Source: Planctomycetota bacterium
Lineage (GTDB): Bacteria > Planctomycetota > Phycisphaerae > UBA1845 > UTPLA1
Direction: 5' to 3'
DNA: 64,000 nt
Assembly (NCBI GenBank): GCA_016235815.1
Contig: JACRIM010000010.1
Coordinates: 46,321 to 110,320 of the forward strand
The stretch's first letter is position 1, and every line of letters begins with the position of its first letter. Shown here piece by piece: positions 49,273-58,466 of this stretch. The notes under the pieces are model-generated. The model did not search any database and had not been told where the DNA came from. It saw only the letters and a program-made list of their open reading frames with translations. Position numbers and translations under genes: made by a program.

Positions 49273-51404
49273 GCGCGGGTGGCGGCGAACAGGGCGGCGG
49301 GGCGTTGGCGACTTGGGGTCGAGTGATTCTTGTTTGTGGCGTGATCGTTGTTGGGGTGATGGGGGCGATTTCGATTCCGAGTTTGAGCGTGGTGCTCGTT
49401 GAAGGTCCGTTGGCGGGGGGGATTCTGCTCGCGGGGTTGGGGTTGGGGGCGGAGCTACTTCGTGTTTTTCGATTTGAAGCGGCGCGCTGTGATGTAAGTT
49501 TGGGCCGTGGGGACAAAAACTCTGAATCGCGACCCCACCCTAGCCCTCCCCTTAGTAAGGGGAGGGAATGCGAGGCTTCGACGGATCAGGGTTCACTCGC
49601 ACCGTACGCCACCCGACTGGTCATCGCGTGCGGATTCGGGCTGGGCGCATTATCGCTGGTGATGTTGGTTGCGGGATTAATGGGGTGGATGAATCGCGGC
49701 GCGTGGGTCGGCGTGACGGCGGTACTGGCGGCGCGCGGGGGAGTTGAGGTTTGGCGCGCGGTTCGAATGAGATTCCGGGAGAAAGCCGAAGGGGGCTGGT
49801 TGCTCGTTGTCGTCGCTTCATTTGTTGCATTGGCACTGTTGGCGGCGTCGCTTCCTCCGGGGGTTTTGTGGCCGACCGAGGGGAATGGGTATGACGTACT
49901 GGAATATCACCTTGGGGCGTTGCGGGATTTTCAGGATGCGGGGCGGATCGCCTACCTGCCGCACAACATCTACAGCAATTTTCCTTTCGGTGTGGAGATG
50001 CTGTATCTGCTCGGGATGATTTTGCGAGGCGACCCGTTGAGGGCGGCATTCACGGCGCAGATGCTTCATGCGATACTTGGGATTCTTGCGGGCGTGGCGA
50101 CATGGTGTGCAGCGCGGGCGGCGCTGTGTGATGCAGAACCGGCGCGGCGAAACTCGGCACACATCGCCGGGATTGTGGCGGTGTCTTGCCCGATTGTGAT
50201 GTATGTCGGGGCGCTGGCGTATGTGGAGAATGGGCTGATTCTCTTTACGGCTTTGGCGCTGTGGGCGATCTTTGAAGCCATGCGGCGCGATCAACAACGG
50301 CCGATGCGGTGGTTCGCGATGGCTGGGGCGATGGCGGGGTTTGCGTTTGGTTGCAAGTACATCGCCGCAGCGCAGGTGGTGATTCCGCTGGCGCTGGCGG
50401 TCGCGTGGGTGGGGCGGCGAATTGGTGCAACGCGATCACTTGCGGCATTCGGATTAGCAGCGGCCGTGACGATGTCGCCGTGGTTGATTCGAAATGCAGT
50501 GAACACGGGCAACCCGGTATTTCCGCTGGCGCGAACGGCATTTGCCGAGAAGGCGGGGATCTGGAATGACGACGGTGCGGCGCGGTGGGCGGAAGGGCAT
50601 CTGCCGGGGCCGGAGCATCGGTCGGTCGGCGGGCGCATAGAGCGGCTGTGGAATCAGGTGATTTGGAATCCACTGTATGGCCCGGTCATGGGGTTGGGGA
50701 TTCTTGCGGCGATGGTGGGCGTGTTGCGCAGACGGAATGAGGCGGTGGTGCCGTGTGTCTTGTTGCTGGCGGGGACGCTGGTGACATGGATCGGCTTCAC
50801 GCATCTGGTGGATCGTTTTGCGATGGTGGCGCTGGTGCCGGCGTCGGTGCTGATCGCGGTGGTCATTGGCGCGGCGATTCCGCCGATGACGAGGCCCTTG
50901 TTCGCCGTGTCGATGGCCGCCGTCGGGCTATTGCTGATGGTGTTCACAAACTTCGACATGATAAAGCTACTTGTGGCTCGCGATTCCGTCGGGATCAAAT
51001 GGTTTACCGATGGCGAGTGGCCGACGCATCAGCATGTGCCGAAGTTGAATGAGATTGTGCGCGGCGGCGGCAAGGTGCTGATGGTCGCGGATGCGCGGCG
51101 GTATTATCTGGATCGGGGCGTGGATTATTGCGTGGTGTTCAATCGCAATCCATTTGCGGAGGCGGCGGAGCGAATGTCGCCGGGTGAATTGATCGCGTGG
51201 CTTCGCGAACAAGGGTACACGTATGTTTTCGTGAACTGGAGCGAGATGGCGCGGCTGCGCGGTTCGCGGTATGGATTCTGGAAGTCGGTCGATGGCGAGT
51301 TGTTCAAGGGGATGATGGACGCGGGGCTGGCCGTTACTTCGCAGTTTGCGTTTGATCAGGATCGGGCGCCGTACGGGACACTATTTGCAGTTCCTTTGAA
51401 ATAG
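49269..51404 (+). CDS. Membrane glycosyltransferase-like protein (GT-C type)
   Basis: A 711-residue polytopic membrane protein with about 11-13 hydrophobic segments. The first extracytoplasmic loop after segment four has the acidic pair and aromatics typical of GT-C/PMT-like enzymes (EGNGYDVLEYHLGALRDFQD). A soluble C-terminal part follows the last helix. It is probably a lipid-linked sugar transferase of family 39/83 type; substrate unknown. The stretch PHPSPPLSKGRE near residue 90 is encoded by a dispersed palindrome. TTG 49269 overlaps the rsgA stop, so the genes are coupled. Confidence 0.7.
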   Translation: MSAGGGEQGGGALATWGRVILVCGVIVVGVMGAISIPSLSVVLVEGPLAGGILLAGLGLGAELLRVFRFEAARCDVSLGRGDKNSESRPHPSPPLSKGRECEASTDQGSLAPYATRLVIACGFGLGALSLVMLVAGLMGWMNRGAWVGVTAVLAARGGVEVWRAVRMRFREKAEGGWLLVVVASFVALALLAASLPPGVLWPTEGNGYDVLEYHLGALRDFQDAGRIAYLPHNIYSNFPFGVEMLYLLGMILRGDPLRAAFTAQMLHAILGILAGVATWCAARAALCDAEPARRNSAHIAGIVAVSCPIVMYVGALAYVENGLILFTALALWAIFEAMRRDQQRPMRWFAMAGAMAGFAFGCKYIAAAQVVIPLALAVAWVGRRIGATRSLAAFGLAAAVTMSPWLIRNAVNTGNPVFPLARTAFAEKAGIWNDDGAARWAEGHLPGPEHRSVGGRIERLWNQVIWNPLYGPVMGLGILAAMVGVLRRRNEAVVPCVLLLAGTLVTWIGFTHLVDRFAMVALVPASVLIAVVIGAAIPPMTRPLFAVSMAAVGLLLMVFTNFDMIKLLVARDSVGIKWFTDGEWPTHQHVPKLNEIVRGGGKVLMVADARRYYLDRGVDYCVVFNRNPFAEAAERMSPGELIAWLREQGYTYVFVNWSEMARLRGSRYGFWKSVDGELFKGMMDAGLAVTSQFAFDQDRAPYGTLFAVPLK
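49544..49566. repeat. Dispersed palindrome CCCTCCCCTT-AAGGGGAGGG, copy 4
   Basis: CCCTCCCCTTagtAAGGGGAGGG inside the glycosyltransferase-like gene, in a loop between the first and second hydrophobic blocks. It is preceded by ACCCCACCCTAG, close to the flank of copy 1 (GACCTAG). Confidence 0.85.
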
Positions 51405-51474
51405 ACGCGACCGTTCAGGTCGGGCGATCCGTTAATCGGCGAGCCAACGTCGAATGCGACGAGTCATCGTGCAG

Positions 51475-53259
51475 CTACTTCGGTGATGCGCCGGTGAGCG
51501 CAAAGTCTTTCGGGTCGAGTTTCTTGAACAGCACTTCGGGGATGGGGCCGAGGGCGTGGCCTTCGGGGAGCGGCTGTGTTGCGCGCGACCATTTCCATTC
51601 GTCCTGAGAGACGCCGAGCGACGCGCGAATCTTTTCGGCCGCGAACGGCAGGAACGGGTCCAGCAAGACGCCGAGCGTGCGAACCGCCTGAATGCAGGTG
51701 TGGATCGTCGTCGCGGTGCGGGCCATGTCCGTCTTGCGGCTGGTCCACGGGGCGCGGGTGTCGATGTAGCGATTGCACTCGCGGAAGGCCTCCATGATGC
51801 GGCCGAGCGCGGACTTAAAGCGGGCGGATTCGATGTCAGTGGCGACGTCGGCGGGGATTTTGGCAATCCTCGCGAGCAGGTCGGTTTCGAGCGATTCGGG
51901 ATTCGTGGATGCGGGCACTTTGCGGGCGAAGTCGTCGGTGACGATCTTTTGCCAGCGATTGACGAAGTTGCCGAGCGTGGCGATGAGTTCGGAGTTGTTG
52001 CGCTCGACGAAGTCGTCGAAGCTCCAACTCGTTCGCTGCGATTCCGGGGCGTTGATCGTAAGGTAGTAGCGCAGTGGGTCCGGGTCGAATTCGCGCAGGT
52101 AATCCTCGATCCACACGGCCGTGCCGCGGGATTTGCTGATCTTTTCTTCTTCCTTGCCGGGGAACTTGATGTTCAGGAACGCGTTGGCCACGACGTTGTA
52201 GGGCAGTTGGTAATAGCCCGCGCCCTTTGGCCCGGTGTAGGCGCTGCCGCGTTTTTGCACTTCCTCGGTCGTGAACTGCGTGCCCATCAACATGGCGGGC
52301 CAGATGAGGGCGTGAAAGACGATGTTGTCCTCGCCGATGAAGTGGACGATCTTGCAATCGGGGTTCTGCCACCAGTCGCGATACTTTTCGGCGTCACCGT
52401 CGCGCTGCCGACAAAGCTCGGCCGTGAAACTCACGTAGCCGATGGGGGCGTCGAACCAGACATAGAGCACCTTGCCGGCCGCGTCGGGGTCATCGAGCGG
52501 AACGGGCACGCCCCAGGTGAGGTCGCGGGTCATGGCTCGCTCGGGCAGGCCGGTCTTGATGGAGCCGAGCGAGAAGTTCGTGACGATGGGCCGCCAGTCG
52601 AGCGAGGTCAGGCTGAACCAGTCGGCGAGCATGCCCTGGAACTTGTCGAGTTGGAGATACCAGTGGGTTGTCGTCCGTGTCTCGGGGCGTGTGCCGGTGA
52701 TGACGCTAACGGGGTCGATGAGTTTCAGTGCGTCGATGCTGTTGCCGCATTGTTCGCACTGGTCGCCCAGCGCCGATGGGTTGTTGCAGGGCGTCCCGTC
52801 GGGGAGCTTGTGGTAGCAGCGGCCGGTGACAAAGCGGTCGGGGAGGAATTGCTGCGCCTGGCCGTCGTAAAGCTGTTCGGTCGTGCGCTTCACGAAGTGG
52901 CCGTTGGCGTGGATCGTTTTGAAGAAGTCCTGGCTGATGCGGTTGTGGGTCTCGACGAAGGCGGGCTGGTGCGTGCCGCCATAGATGTCGAAGCGGATGC
53001 CGAGACCGGCGAAGTCGGCGGCCTGGCGCGCGTTGTAGCGGGCGGAAAGTTCGGCGGGTGTGGTGTTCTCCTTGCGCGAGGAGATTTCGATGGCGACGCC
53101 GTTGTCATCGCTGCCGCAGATGAAGCGCACATCATCGCCATTGGAGCGGAGGTAGCGAACGAAGATGTCGGCGGGCAGGTAGGCGCCGGCGATATGGCCG
53201 ACGTGGAGTCGGCCGTTGGAGTAGGGGAGCGCAGCGGTGACGATGTATTTGCGGTTCAT
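51475..53259 (-). CDS. metG: Methionyl-tRNA synthetase
   Basis: A 594-residue class I synthetase that charges tRNA-Met. The HIGH motif is HVGH in PYSNGRLHVGHIAGAY, the KMSKS loop is KISKS, and a zinc knuckle has four Cys (CYHKL...CNNPSALGDQCEQCGN). FIGEDNIVFHALIWPAML and WFDAPIGYVSFT are typical. The extra C-terminal dimerisation domain of longer MetG proteins is absent. It lies downstream of aroA and the hydrolase gene, in one direction, with a palindrome cluster in the gap. Confidence 0.96.
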   Translation of the reverse strand: MNRKYIVTAALPYSNGRLHVGHIAGAYLPADIFVRYLRSNGDDVRFICGSDDNGVAIEISSRKENTTPAELSARYNARQAADFAGLGIRFDIYGGTHQPAFVETHNRISQDFFKTIHANGHFVKRTTEQLYDGQAQQFLPDRFVTGRCYHKLPDGTPCNNPSALGDQCEQCGNSIDALKLIDPVSVITGTRPETRTTTHWYLQLDKFQGMLADWFSLTSLDWRPIVTNFSLGSIKTGLPERAMTRDLTWGVPVPLDDPDAAGKVLYVWFDAPIGYVSFTAELCRQRDGDAEKYRDWWQNPDCKIVHFIGEDNIVFHALIWPAMLMGTQFTTEEVQKRGSAYTGPKGAGYYQLPYNVVANAFLNIKFPGKEEEKISKSRGTAVWIEDYLREFDPDPLRYYLTINAPESQRTSWSFDDFVERNNSELIATLGNFVNRWQKIVTDDFARKVPASTNPESLETDLLARIAKIPADVATDIESARFKSALGRIMEAFRECNRYIDTRAPWTSRKTDMARTATTIHTCIQAVRTLGVLLDPFLPFAAEKIRASLGVSQDEWKWSRATQPLPEGHALGPIPEVLFKKLDPKDFALTGASPK

Positions 53260-53298
53260 TGGCTGGGGAGTTTATACGACGATGCTTGCCAGTTGTGA

Positions 53299-53387
53299 AG
53301 CCCGGCTGAAGCCGGCTGGAAGTTCGCGCGAGCTTGTGAACCACCAACTGAAGTTGGTGGCAAGGGCTGGCCGGCTGAAGACCGGCC
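53299..53387. repeat. Cluster of three palindromes with a shared CTGAAG centre
   Basis: Three inverted repeats in 89 bases: AGCCCGGCTGAAGCCGGCT, CCACCAACTGAAGTTGGTGG and GGCCGGCTGAAGACCGGCC. All have CTGAAG at the centre and different arms. They fill the gap upstream of metG and are non-coding. Confidence 0.85.
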
Positions 53388-53491
53388 TTCCATGTCGAGC
53401 GCGTGCGCATGATTGAGAGTCTGTCGTGGTTGGCGGCCTTGCTTGGTGCTTTCTTACGGGCGCGGCTCTGAAATGGTCCGCCGGCCGGAAC

Positions 53492-54328
53492 CTATAGGGA
53501 AGTGATCCATGATGTTAGATCGTGAATGAAGGGGGCCGGGTCGGGTTCGAATTCGAGCGTGTGGTGGGCGTCGGGGTAGTCGGAGACTTTAACACCGGCG
53601 ATTGGCAGCGCGCGGAGCCAGTTGCGAGTGGGGTCGTTGTGGATGACGCGGTCGTGGCCGGCGAGCATCAGGTGAATCGGGCGGTTGTAGCCGGACGTTT
53701 TGAAGCGGGCGACGATGCGATCCATGCGGCGCGTGGCGAGTAGGAAGCGGGCGGTCACCTGGCGAAGCATGAGTGGGTCGTTGTTGACGTAACGGATGCG
53801 CTCGGGGTTGGCGGTGAAGAACTCGGGTGAGTTCAGTGGGATGTCGAAGATGCGGTCGGGGTCGTTTAGCAATGAGAGGCCGACGCGGAACTTCTCTGCG
53901 GTGGTGAGGTCAACGCGCGGGAAGAGGCCGGGGGCGATGAGGGAGAGCGAGGCGATTTTTTGCGGGAGTTGTGATGCGAGACAGACGGCAAGCTTGCCGC
54001 CCCAACTGACGCCGACGACGTGGGCGGATGATTGGTGTGTTTCGGCGAGCAGTGAGTTGAGTGCGTCGTTTGCGTCGTTGACGGCACGTTCGACCGAATC
54101 GACGTGGCCACGGTCGCGCTGGTTCAGTCCGCTGCCTCGGCGATCGGGGAGCAGGACGGTGAAGCCGGCGTCGGCGAGTTTCGAGGCGGAGGCCTCGTAC
54201 CAATCGCCATGGGATTGGATGCCGTGGAAGTAGAGGACTGCGCCGCGCGGGTTCGGCGGCCGCCACCATCGTGCGCGGGCGTGATAGCCGTCGGAGAGGC
54301 GGAGGGTGTCGATAAGCGGTCGCGACAT
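53492..54328 (-). CDS. Alpha/beta hydrolase (monoacylglycerol lipase-like)
   Basis: A 278-residue soluble alpha/beta hydrolase. Landmarks are the oxyanion strand YFHGIQSHGDWYEASASKLA, the nucleophile elbow GVSWGGK (Ser), LAGHDRVIHND (Asp) and DAHHTLEFE (His), so the Ser-Asp-His triad is complete. LLPDRRGSGLNQ fits the Serine aminopeptidase S33/lysophospholipase group. It sits 57 bases after aroA and upstream of metG on the same strand. Substrate unknown; probably a lipid or ester. Confidence 0.85.
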   Translation of the reverse strand: MSRPLIDTLRLSDGYHARARWWRPPNPRGAVLYFHGIQSHGDWYEASASKLADAGFTVLLPDRRGSGLNQRDRGHVDSVERAVNDANDALNSLLAETHQSSAHVVGVSWGGKLAVCLASQLPQKIASLSLIAPGLFPRVDLTTAEKFRVGLSLLNDPDRIFDIPLNSPEFFTANPERIRYVNNDPLMLRQVTARFLLATRRMDRIVARFKTSGYNRPIHLMLAGHDRVIHNDPTRNWLRALPIAGVKVSDYPDAHHTLEFEPDPAPFIHDLTSWITSL

Positions 54329-54385
54329 TCTGGTGAGACTATAGGCACACGGGGAAGAAGCAAGCGGTGGCGCGCGGCTCGTACA

Positions 54386-55684
54386 TCAGAGTTCCTTCCA
54401 AAGCTCGAAAAACTCCGGGAATGTTTTCTTCACACACGCCGGCTCTTTGATGATGATGCCATCGGTTCGAAGCCCTGCGAGAGCGAAGCTCATGGCCATG
54501 CGGTGGTCATCGTAGGTTTCGATAATCGCACCCACCGGCGAGCGCGTCGGGCGGATTCGGATGGAGTCAGCCGTGACTTCGGTTTCGACGCCGATGCGCG
54601 ACAATTCGCGCGAGAGGGCGAAGAGGCGGTCCGTTTCTTTTACGCGCAGATTTCCGACGTTTCGGATCTCCGTGGGACCGTCGGCAAAAGCGGCGAGCAC
54701 GGCGAGGGTCTGCGCGGTGTCGGGCATGTCGCCGAGGTCGACGGAGACGCCGCGAAGCCGACCATCGGCAGGGCCGCGCACCGTGGTTTGACGGTCGCTC
54801 TGTTCGATGGTGCAACCCATCTGCGCGAGGATGTTGACGAAACCGATGTCGCCCTGCGAGCTGGTTTTACCGAGGCCGTCGACGGTGACGCGCCCGCCGG
54901 TCAGAGCGGCGGCGGCGAGGAAATAGGATGCGGCGGAGGCATCGGGTTCAATGCTGTAGTCGCGCGGTTTGTAATGCTGCGGCGCGGGTACGATGAAGCT
55001 CGTCAGTTCTTCGTCGAAGATCTCGACGCCGAATGCTCGCATGACATCGAGCGTCATGCGCACATACGGAGTGCTGGTCATGCCGCCGTCCACGCGGATC
55101 ATCACGTCATTGGCGGCGCGCGGCGCGGCTAGCAACACCGCGGAAATGAACTGACTCGAAATCGGGCGATCGAAGATGACCTGGCCGCCACGAAGTCCCT
55201 TGCCGAAGACGGCGATGGGGCAATGGCCGTCGGTGGAATCGTATTGGATGGCCGCCCCGAGGTCGCGCAGTGCGTTGACAAGATCGGCGATGGGGCGCTC
55301 GCGCATGCGCGGCGAGCCGTCGAGCCGAAACTCGCCGACCGACGCAGCGCAGGCGGCGGTGAGGAATCGAATGACGGTTCCGGCGTTGCCGCAGTCGAGT
55401 TCGGCGTCGCTGTTCGGAAAAAAGCCGCCGACTCCCTGGACCGTGGCCCGGCGCCGTGGCACATCCACTTCGACATGAACGCCGAGCATCAACAATGCGT
55501 CGACCATCAGCCGCGTGTCATCGGCGATGAGGATGTCGGAGAGCGTGGAGGGGCCCCTCGCCATGGCGGCGACGAGCAGGGCGCGGTTGGTGAGCGACTT
55601 GCTCCCCGGCAGGCAGACCGTGCGGTCGATGGGCCGGGATATCGGGCGTATCTCCATCTCGGGGGGGTACTGCATGGATGCCAT
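54386..55684 (-). CDS. aroA: 3-phosphoshikimate 1-carboxyvinyltransferase (EPSP synthase)
   Basis: Sixth shikimate-pathway enzyme, joining shikimate 3-phosphate and PEP. The family signatures are PGSKSLTNRALLVAAMARG (N-terminal, PGSKS), LDCGNAGTVIRFLTAACA, DGSPRMRERPI and, late, RVKETDRLFALS. The ~430 residues are of usual length. The start is ambiguous: ATG 55684, 55675 and 55657 are all in frame and none has a clear ribosome site. It heads a minus-strand set with the hydrolase and metG genes. Confidence 0.95.
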   Translation of the reverse strand: MASMQYPPEMEIRPISRPIDRTVCLPGSKSLTNRALLVAAMARGPSTLSDILIADDTRLMVDALLMLGVHVEVDVPRRRATVQGVGGFFPNSDAELDCGNAGTVIRFLTAACAASVGEFRLDGSPRMRERPIADLVNALRDLGAAIQYDSTDGHCPIAVFGKGLRGGQVIFDRPISSQFISAVLLAAPRAANDVMIRVDGGMTSTPYVRMTLDVMRAFGVEIFDEELTSFIVPAPQHYKPRDYSIEPDASAASYFLAAAALTGGRVTVDGLGKTSSQGDIGFVNILAQMGCTIEQSDRQTTVRGPADGRLRGVSVDLGDMPDTAQTLAVLAAFADGPTEIRNVGNLRVKETDRLFALSRELSRIGVETEVTADSIRIRPTRSPVGAIIETYDDHRMAMSFALAGLRTDGIIIKEPACVKKTFPEFFELWKEL

Positions 55685-55842
55685 GGTAGCACGGGACTGC
55701 AACTCACAGAGGCACAAATGACGGGCGGCACGGAAGCGTGGTGGGCGGCTTGATTCGGACCTTTGCGGGGCTACGATCCTTGTAGGGCAAGGGGCTCCAC
55801 CACGTCCTACCGGGTGGAGCGAAATCACCCACGACGGCTGCC

Positions 55843-57018
55843 ATGAGTGAGCAATCAACCCATTCGAGCGATCCGCACGGCGCGTCGAGGTCGTTCCCGG
55901 CCATGCGCTGGGTCGGCGTCGTAACGGCGGTATTAACCGTCGCCGGCGTTTTCGTTGCATGGCGCGTCGACGAGTCAGTGTTCACCGCGCTGGCGGTGCG
56001 CGTGCTCGCGGGCTTGATCGTCCTCATTTCGATTGCGTTTGCCTGTGCGATGTGGGGCGTTGGTTCGATGGCGCGGCGCGTGAATCAACTTCGTGATTCT
56101 GTCGAGCGACTGGAGTCCAAACATGCCGAGCATGTGCGGTCGCTTTCCGATCTTTCGATTCAACCGACGGTGACCGAGGACGTCGGGTCGGACACGCTGC
56201 CGTTTAAGACGGATGGTCCGACGGCGACACAGTGGCAGGAACTGGTAACCGAGGTTGAGGCGCTTAAGGCCCGGCTGGACCATTCGCCCGCGGCGCCGGC
56301 AGGTCGAGCGGGGCCGAATCTTGAAGACCTTGAAGAATCCCTTGAACGCGTGGATGAACTGCTCTCGGGGGGTGAGTTTCACAAGGCCGGGGAACTGGCC
56401 ACGACGCTGCGAAGCCGATATGGGACAGACAACCGGGTGGCGATGCTTTCGAATCGCATCGAGTCGGCCCGACGGCTGCGGGAATCGCGGGATATCGCGG
56501 AGATTTCGCAGGAAGTGGCCGACCTGGTGAGCATGTCGGCCTGGTCGCAGGCGAGGCAGAGGGCGCAATTCTTACAGGAGCAGCACCCCGACAGCCCCGA
56601 GGCGAGGCAGCTCATGCTGCGTATCGAAGGCGATTTCCGGGTGGCTCAGGAGGAGCAGCAACGCCGGATGTACGCCGAGGTACAGCGTTTTGTGAGCCGC
56701 AAGCGATGGAGCGAGGCTCTGGCGGCGGCCCATACCTTCATTGAGCGGTTTGCGGGCAGCGACGACGCGGAGGCGGTGCGGATGCAATTGCCCACCCTGG
56801 AGGCGAACGCCGAGATTGAGACCCGCCAGCAGCTGGAGGCGCAAATCATGGCCCTCGTGAAGCATGGTCGATATATAGAGGCGACGGCTCTGGCGAAACG
56901 CGTGATTGAGCAGTACCCGGATTCGCCGCAGGCAGAAGCGTTGCGACGGCAGATCGACCGGCTTGAGGAGCTGGCCACGAACCCCGACGCACCGCCCGCC
57001 CGCGTGCGAATCGATTGA
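55843..57018 (+). CDS. TPR-like membrane protein
   Basis: A 391-residue protein with two membrane segments near the N terminus (WVGVVTAVLTVAGVFVAW; VLAGLIVLISIAFACAMW), a coiled coil (RVNQLRDSVERLESKHAE), then helical repeats resembling TPRs (LLSGGEFHKAGELATTLRSR; RWSEALAAAHTFIERFAGSD; HGRYIEATALAKRVIEQYPD). The repeats face the cytoplasm if both segments form a hairpin. The gene is divergent from aroA and 50 bases ahead of the epimerase gene, so it may be linked to sugar or envelope metabolism. Confidence 0.75.
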   Translation: MSEQSTHSSDPHGASRSFPAMRWVGVVTAVLTVAGVFVAWRVDESVFTALAVRVLAGLIVLISIAFACAMWGVGSMARRVNQLRDSVERLESKHAEHVRSLSDLSIQPTVTEDVGSDTLPFKTDGPTATQWQELVTEVEALKARLDHSPAAPAGRAGPNLEDLEESLERVDELLSGGEFHKAGELATTLRSRYGTDNRVAMLSNRIESARRLRESRDIAEISQEVADLVSMSAWSQARQRAQFLQEQHPDSPEARQLMLRIEGDFRVAQEEQQRRMYAEVQRFVSRKRWSEALAAAHTFIERFAGSDDAEAVRMQLPTLEANAEIETRQQLEAQIMALVKHGRYIEATALAKRVIEQYPDSPQAEALRRQIDRLEELATNPDAPPARVRID

Positions 57019-57068
57019 TCGTTTCTCCGGTCGTCCTGAGGCGACGGGGTGCCAGCATTCCCGTCACG

Positions 57069-58283
57069 ATGACGACCATGCCGACGACCCTTCCATCGCC
57101 GCCGACCCTTTCCACAAAAACGGGCAAGGACTCCGCGACGTGGCTTCGTCGCATCGCATGCATTTCCACCAGCCGGGCCGATGCGGGAATCTATCAGCCA
57201 TTGCTGCGGGCGCTGTCCCGCGCCGAGACCTATGAGGTCTCGTGCCTGGTCGGCGGAACCCATCACGACGAATCCTTCGGCGGCACGGCGGCGGCGTTTG
57301 AGTCGCTGACCGGCGTCGACCTTTTTGATGTGAAGCACTTCGCGCAGGGCGATTCACCGACGCAGGTGGCACGGTCGACGGGGCAGGCGGTGATTGAGTT
57401 CTCCCGCGCGATGGCCGCGGCGCAGTGCGATCTCGTCTTTGTGCTAGGCGATCGCTCCGAAATGCTCGCGGCGGCGCTTGCGGCCACCATCCATCGCATT
57501 CCCATTGCCCATCTGCACGGCGGCGACGCCACGCACGGGGCGATTGATGATTCCTGCCGCCATGCGATCACCAAACTGGCGCATCTGCATTTCCCCGCGC
57601 TGCCCGAGCATGCCGAGCGTGTGATGCAGATGGGCGAGGAACCGTGGCGGATTCACACGGTCGGGGCGCTGGCCATCGATGATCTTGCGAAGTTCCGGCC
57701 GTCGCCGGTCGATGTCGTCAGCCACGAGATCGGCCTTGATTTTTCGCAGCCGACGCTGGTGCTGGCGTACCATCCGGAGACGCTGAGCGACCTGTCGCCG
57801 GAACGGCAAATCAATCAGGTGCTCGGCGGGCTTCATGCGTGGAAGGGCAATGTCCTCGTGCTCGGTCCGAACGCCGACGTCGGCCACGACGCTGTTCTGG
57901 CAGCGCTTCGCGATTTTGCATCCTTGCGGCCCGACACCGTGCTCAAGGCGTCGCTGTCGCAGGAGCTGTTCTGGAACTGCCTGCGTTACGCGACGGCACT
58001 GGTCGGCAACTCCAGCGCAGGAATCCTGGAGGCCGCGAGCTTTAAGCTGCCCGTCGTCAACATCGGCGACCGGCAGAAGGGCCGCACCTGCACGGACAAC
58101 GTGCTGCACGCCGCGATCGAGCGAACCGAAATCGCCGACATCCTCGCCGCTGCACTCGACCCCATGTTCCGCGAGAGTTTTCCGCGCCTGAAGAATCCAT
58201 ACGGCGACGGCCACGCGGCGGAGCGGATTCTTGTGGCGCTGAAGACACTGCCGGGGCGGGGCGAGTTGCTCATCAAGTCCTGA
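57069..58283 (+). CDS. neuC: UDP-N-acetylglucosamine 2-epimerase (NeuC-type)
   Basis: A ~404-residue GT-B-fold epimerase, of the hydrolysing NeuC type that makes ManNAc for sialic- or legionaminic-like sugars. ISTSRADAGIYQPLLRAL begins the fold after a ~30-residue basic leader, then VLGDRSEMLAAALAATIHRI, PIAHLHGGDATHGAIDDSCR, LAYHPETLSD and VGNSSAGILEAASFKLPVVN with the family-typical GNSS and glycine-rich UDP site. The start (57069, or 57078) is uncertain. No sialic acid synthase or cytidylyltransferase is in the window. Confidence 0.88.
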   Translation: MTTMPTTLPSPPTLSTKTGKDSATWLRRIACISTSRADAGIYQPLLRALSRAETYEVSCLVGGTHHDESFGGTAAAFESLTGVDLFDVKHFAQGDSPTQVARSTGQAVIEFSRAMAAAQCDLVFVLGDRSEMLAAALAATIHRIPIAHLHGGDATHGAIDDSCRHAITKLAHLHFPALPEHAERVMQMGEEPWRIHTVGALAIDDLAKFRPSPVDVVSHEIGLDFSQPTLVLAYHPETLSDLSPERQINQVLGGLHAWKGNVLVLGPNADVGHDAVLAALRDFASLRPDTVLKASLSQELFWNCLRYATALVGNSSAGILEAASFKLPVVNIGDRQKGRTCTDNVLHAAIERTEIADILAAALDPMFRESFPRLKNPYGDGHAAERILVALKTLPGRGELLIKS

Positions 58284-58331
58284 TGTCAATCCGAACCGCG
58301 CGGCGCTAGTTCGCGGGCCGAGATACCTGCT

Positions 58332-58466
58332 CTACCGAAACAAGTTCTCGTAGCCGAATTTCTGCCAGACATGCCACGAAGGTCTCCACGGCGACTCTTC
58401 GACTTGCGCCTTCGTGCTCGGATTGTTAGCGTATGTGGCACAGCGGCTAAATCGCCACACGCTCAC
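58332..58466 (-). CDS. Possible 44-residue small protein
   Basis: A GTG at 58466 overlapping the GHMP-kinase-like stop (GTGA) opens a 44-codon frame rich in aromatic residues, with SPWRPSWHVWQKFGYENLFR at its C terminus. The composition and the four-base overlap make it look like a real small protein translated by coupling. It is the only gene-like content in the gap between the convergent epimerase and GHMP genes. No homologue is recalled. Confidence 0.35.
   Translation of the reverse strand: MSVWRFSRCATYANNPSTKAQVEESPWRPSWHVWQKFGYENLFR

Noticed and set aside
51556..53298. 580-codon plus-strand frame
   Set aside because: It is antisense to metG; Gly/Asp/Val-rich composition is typical of shadow frames.
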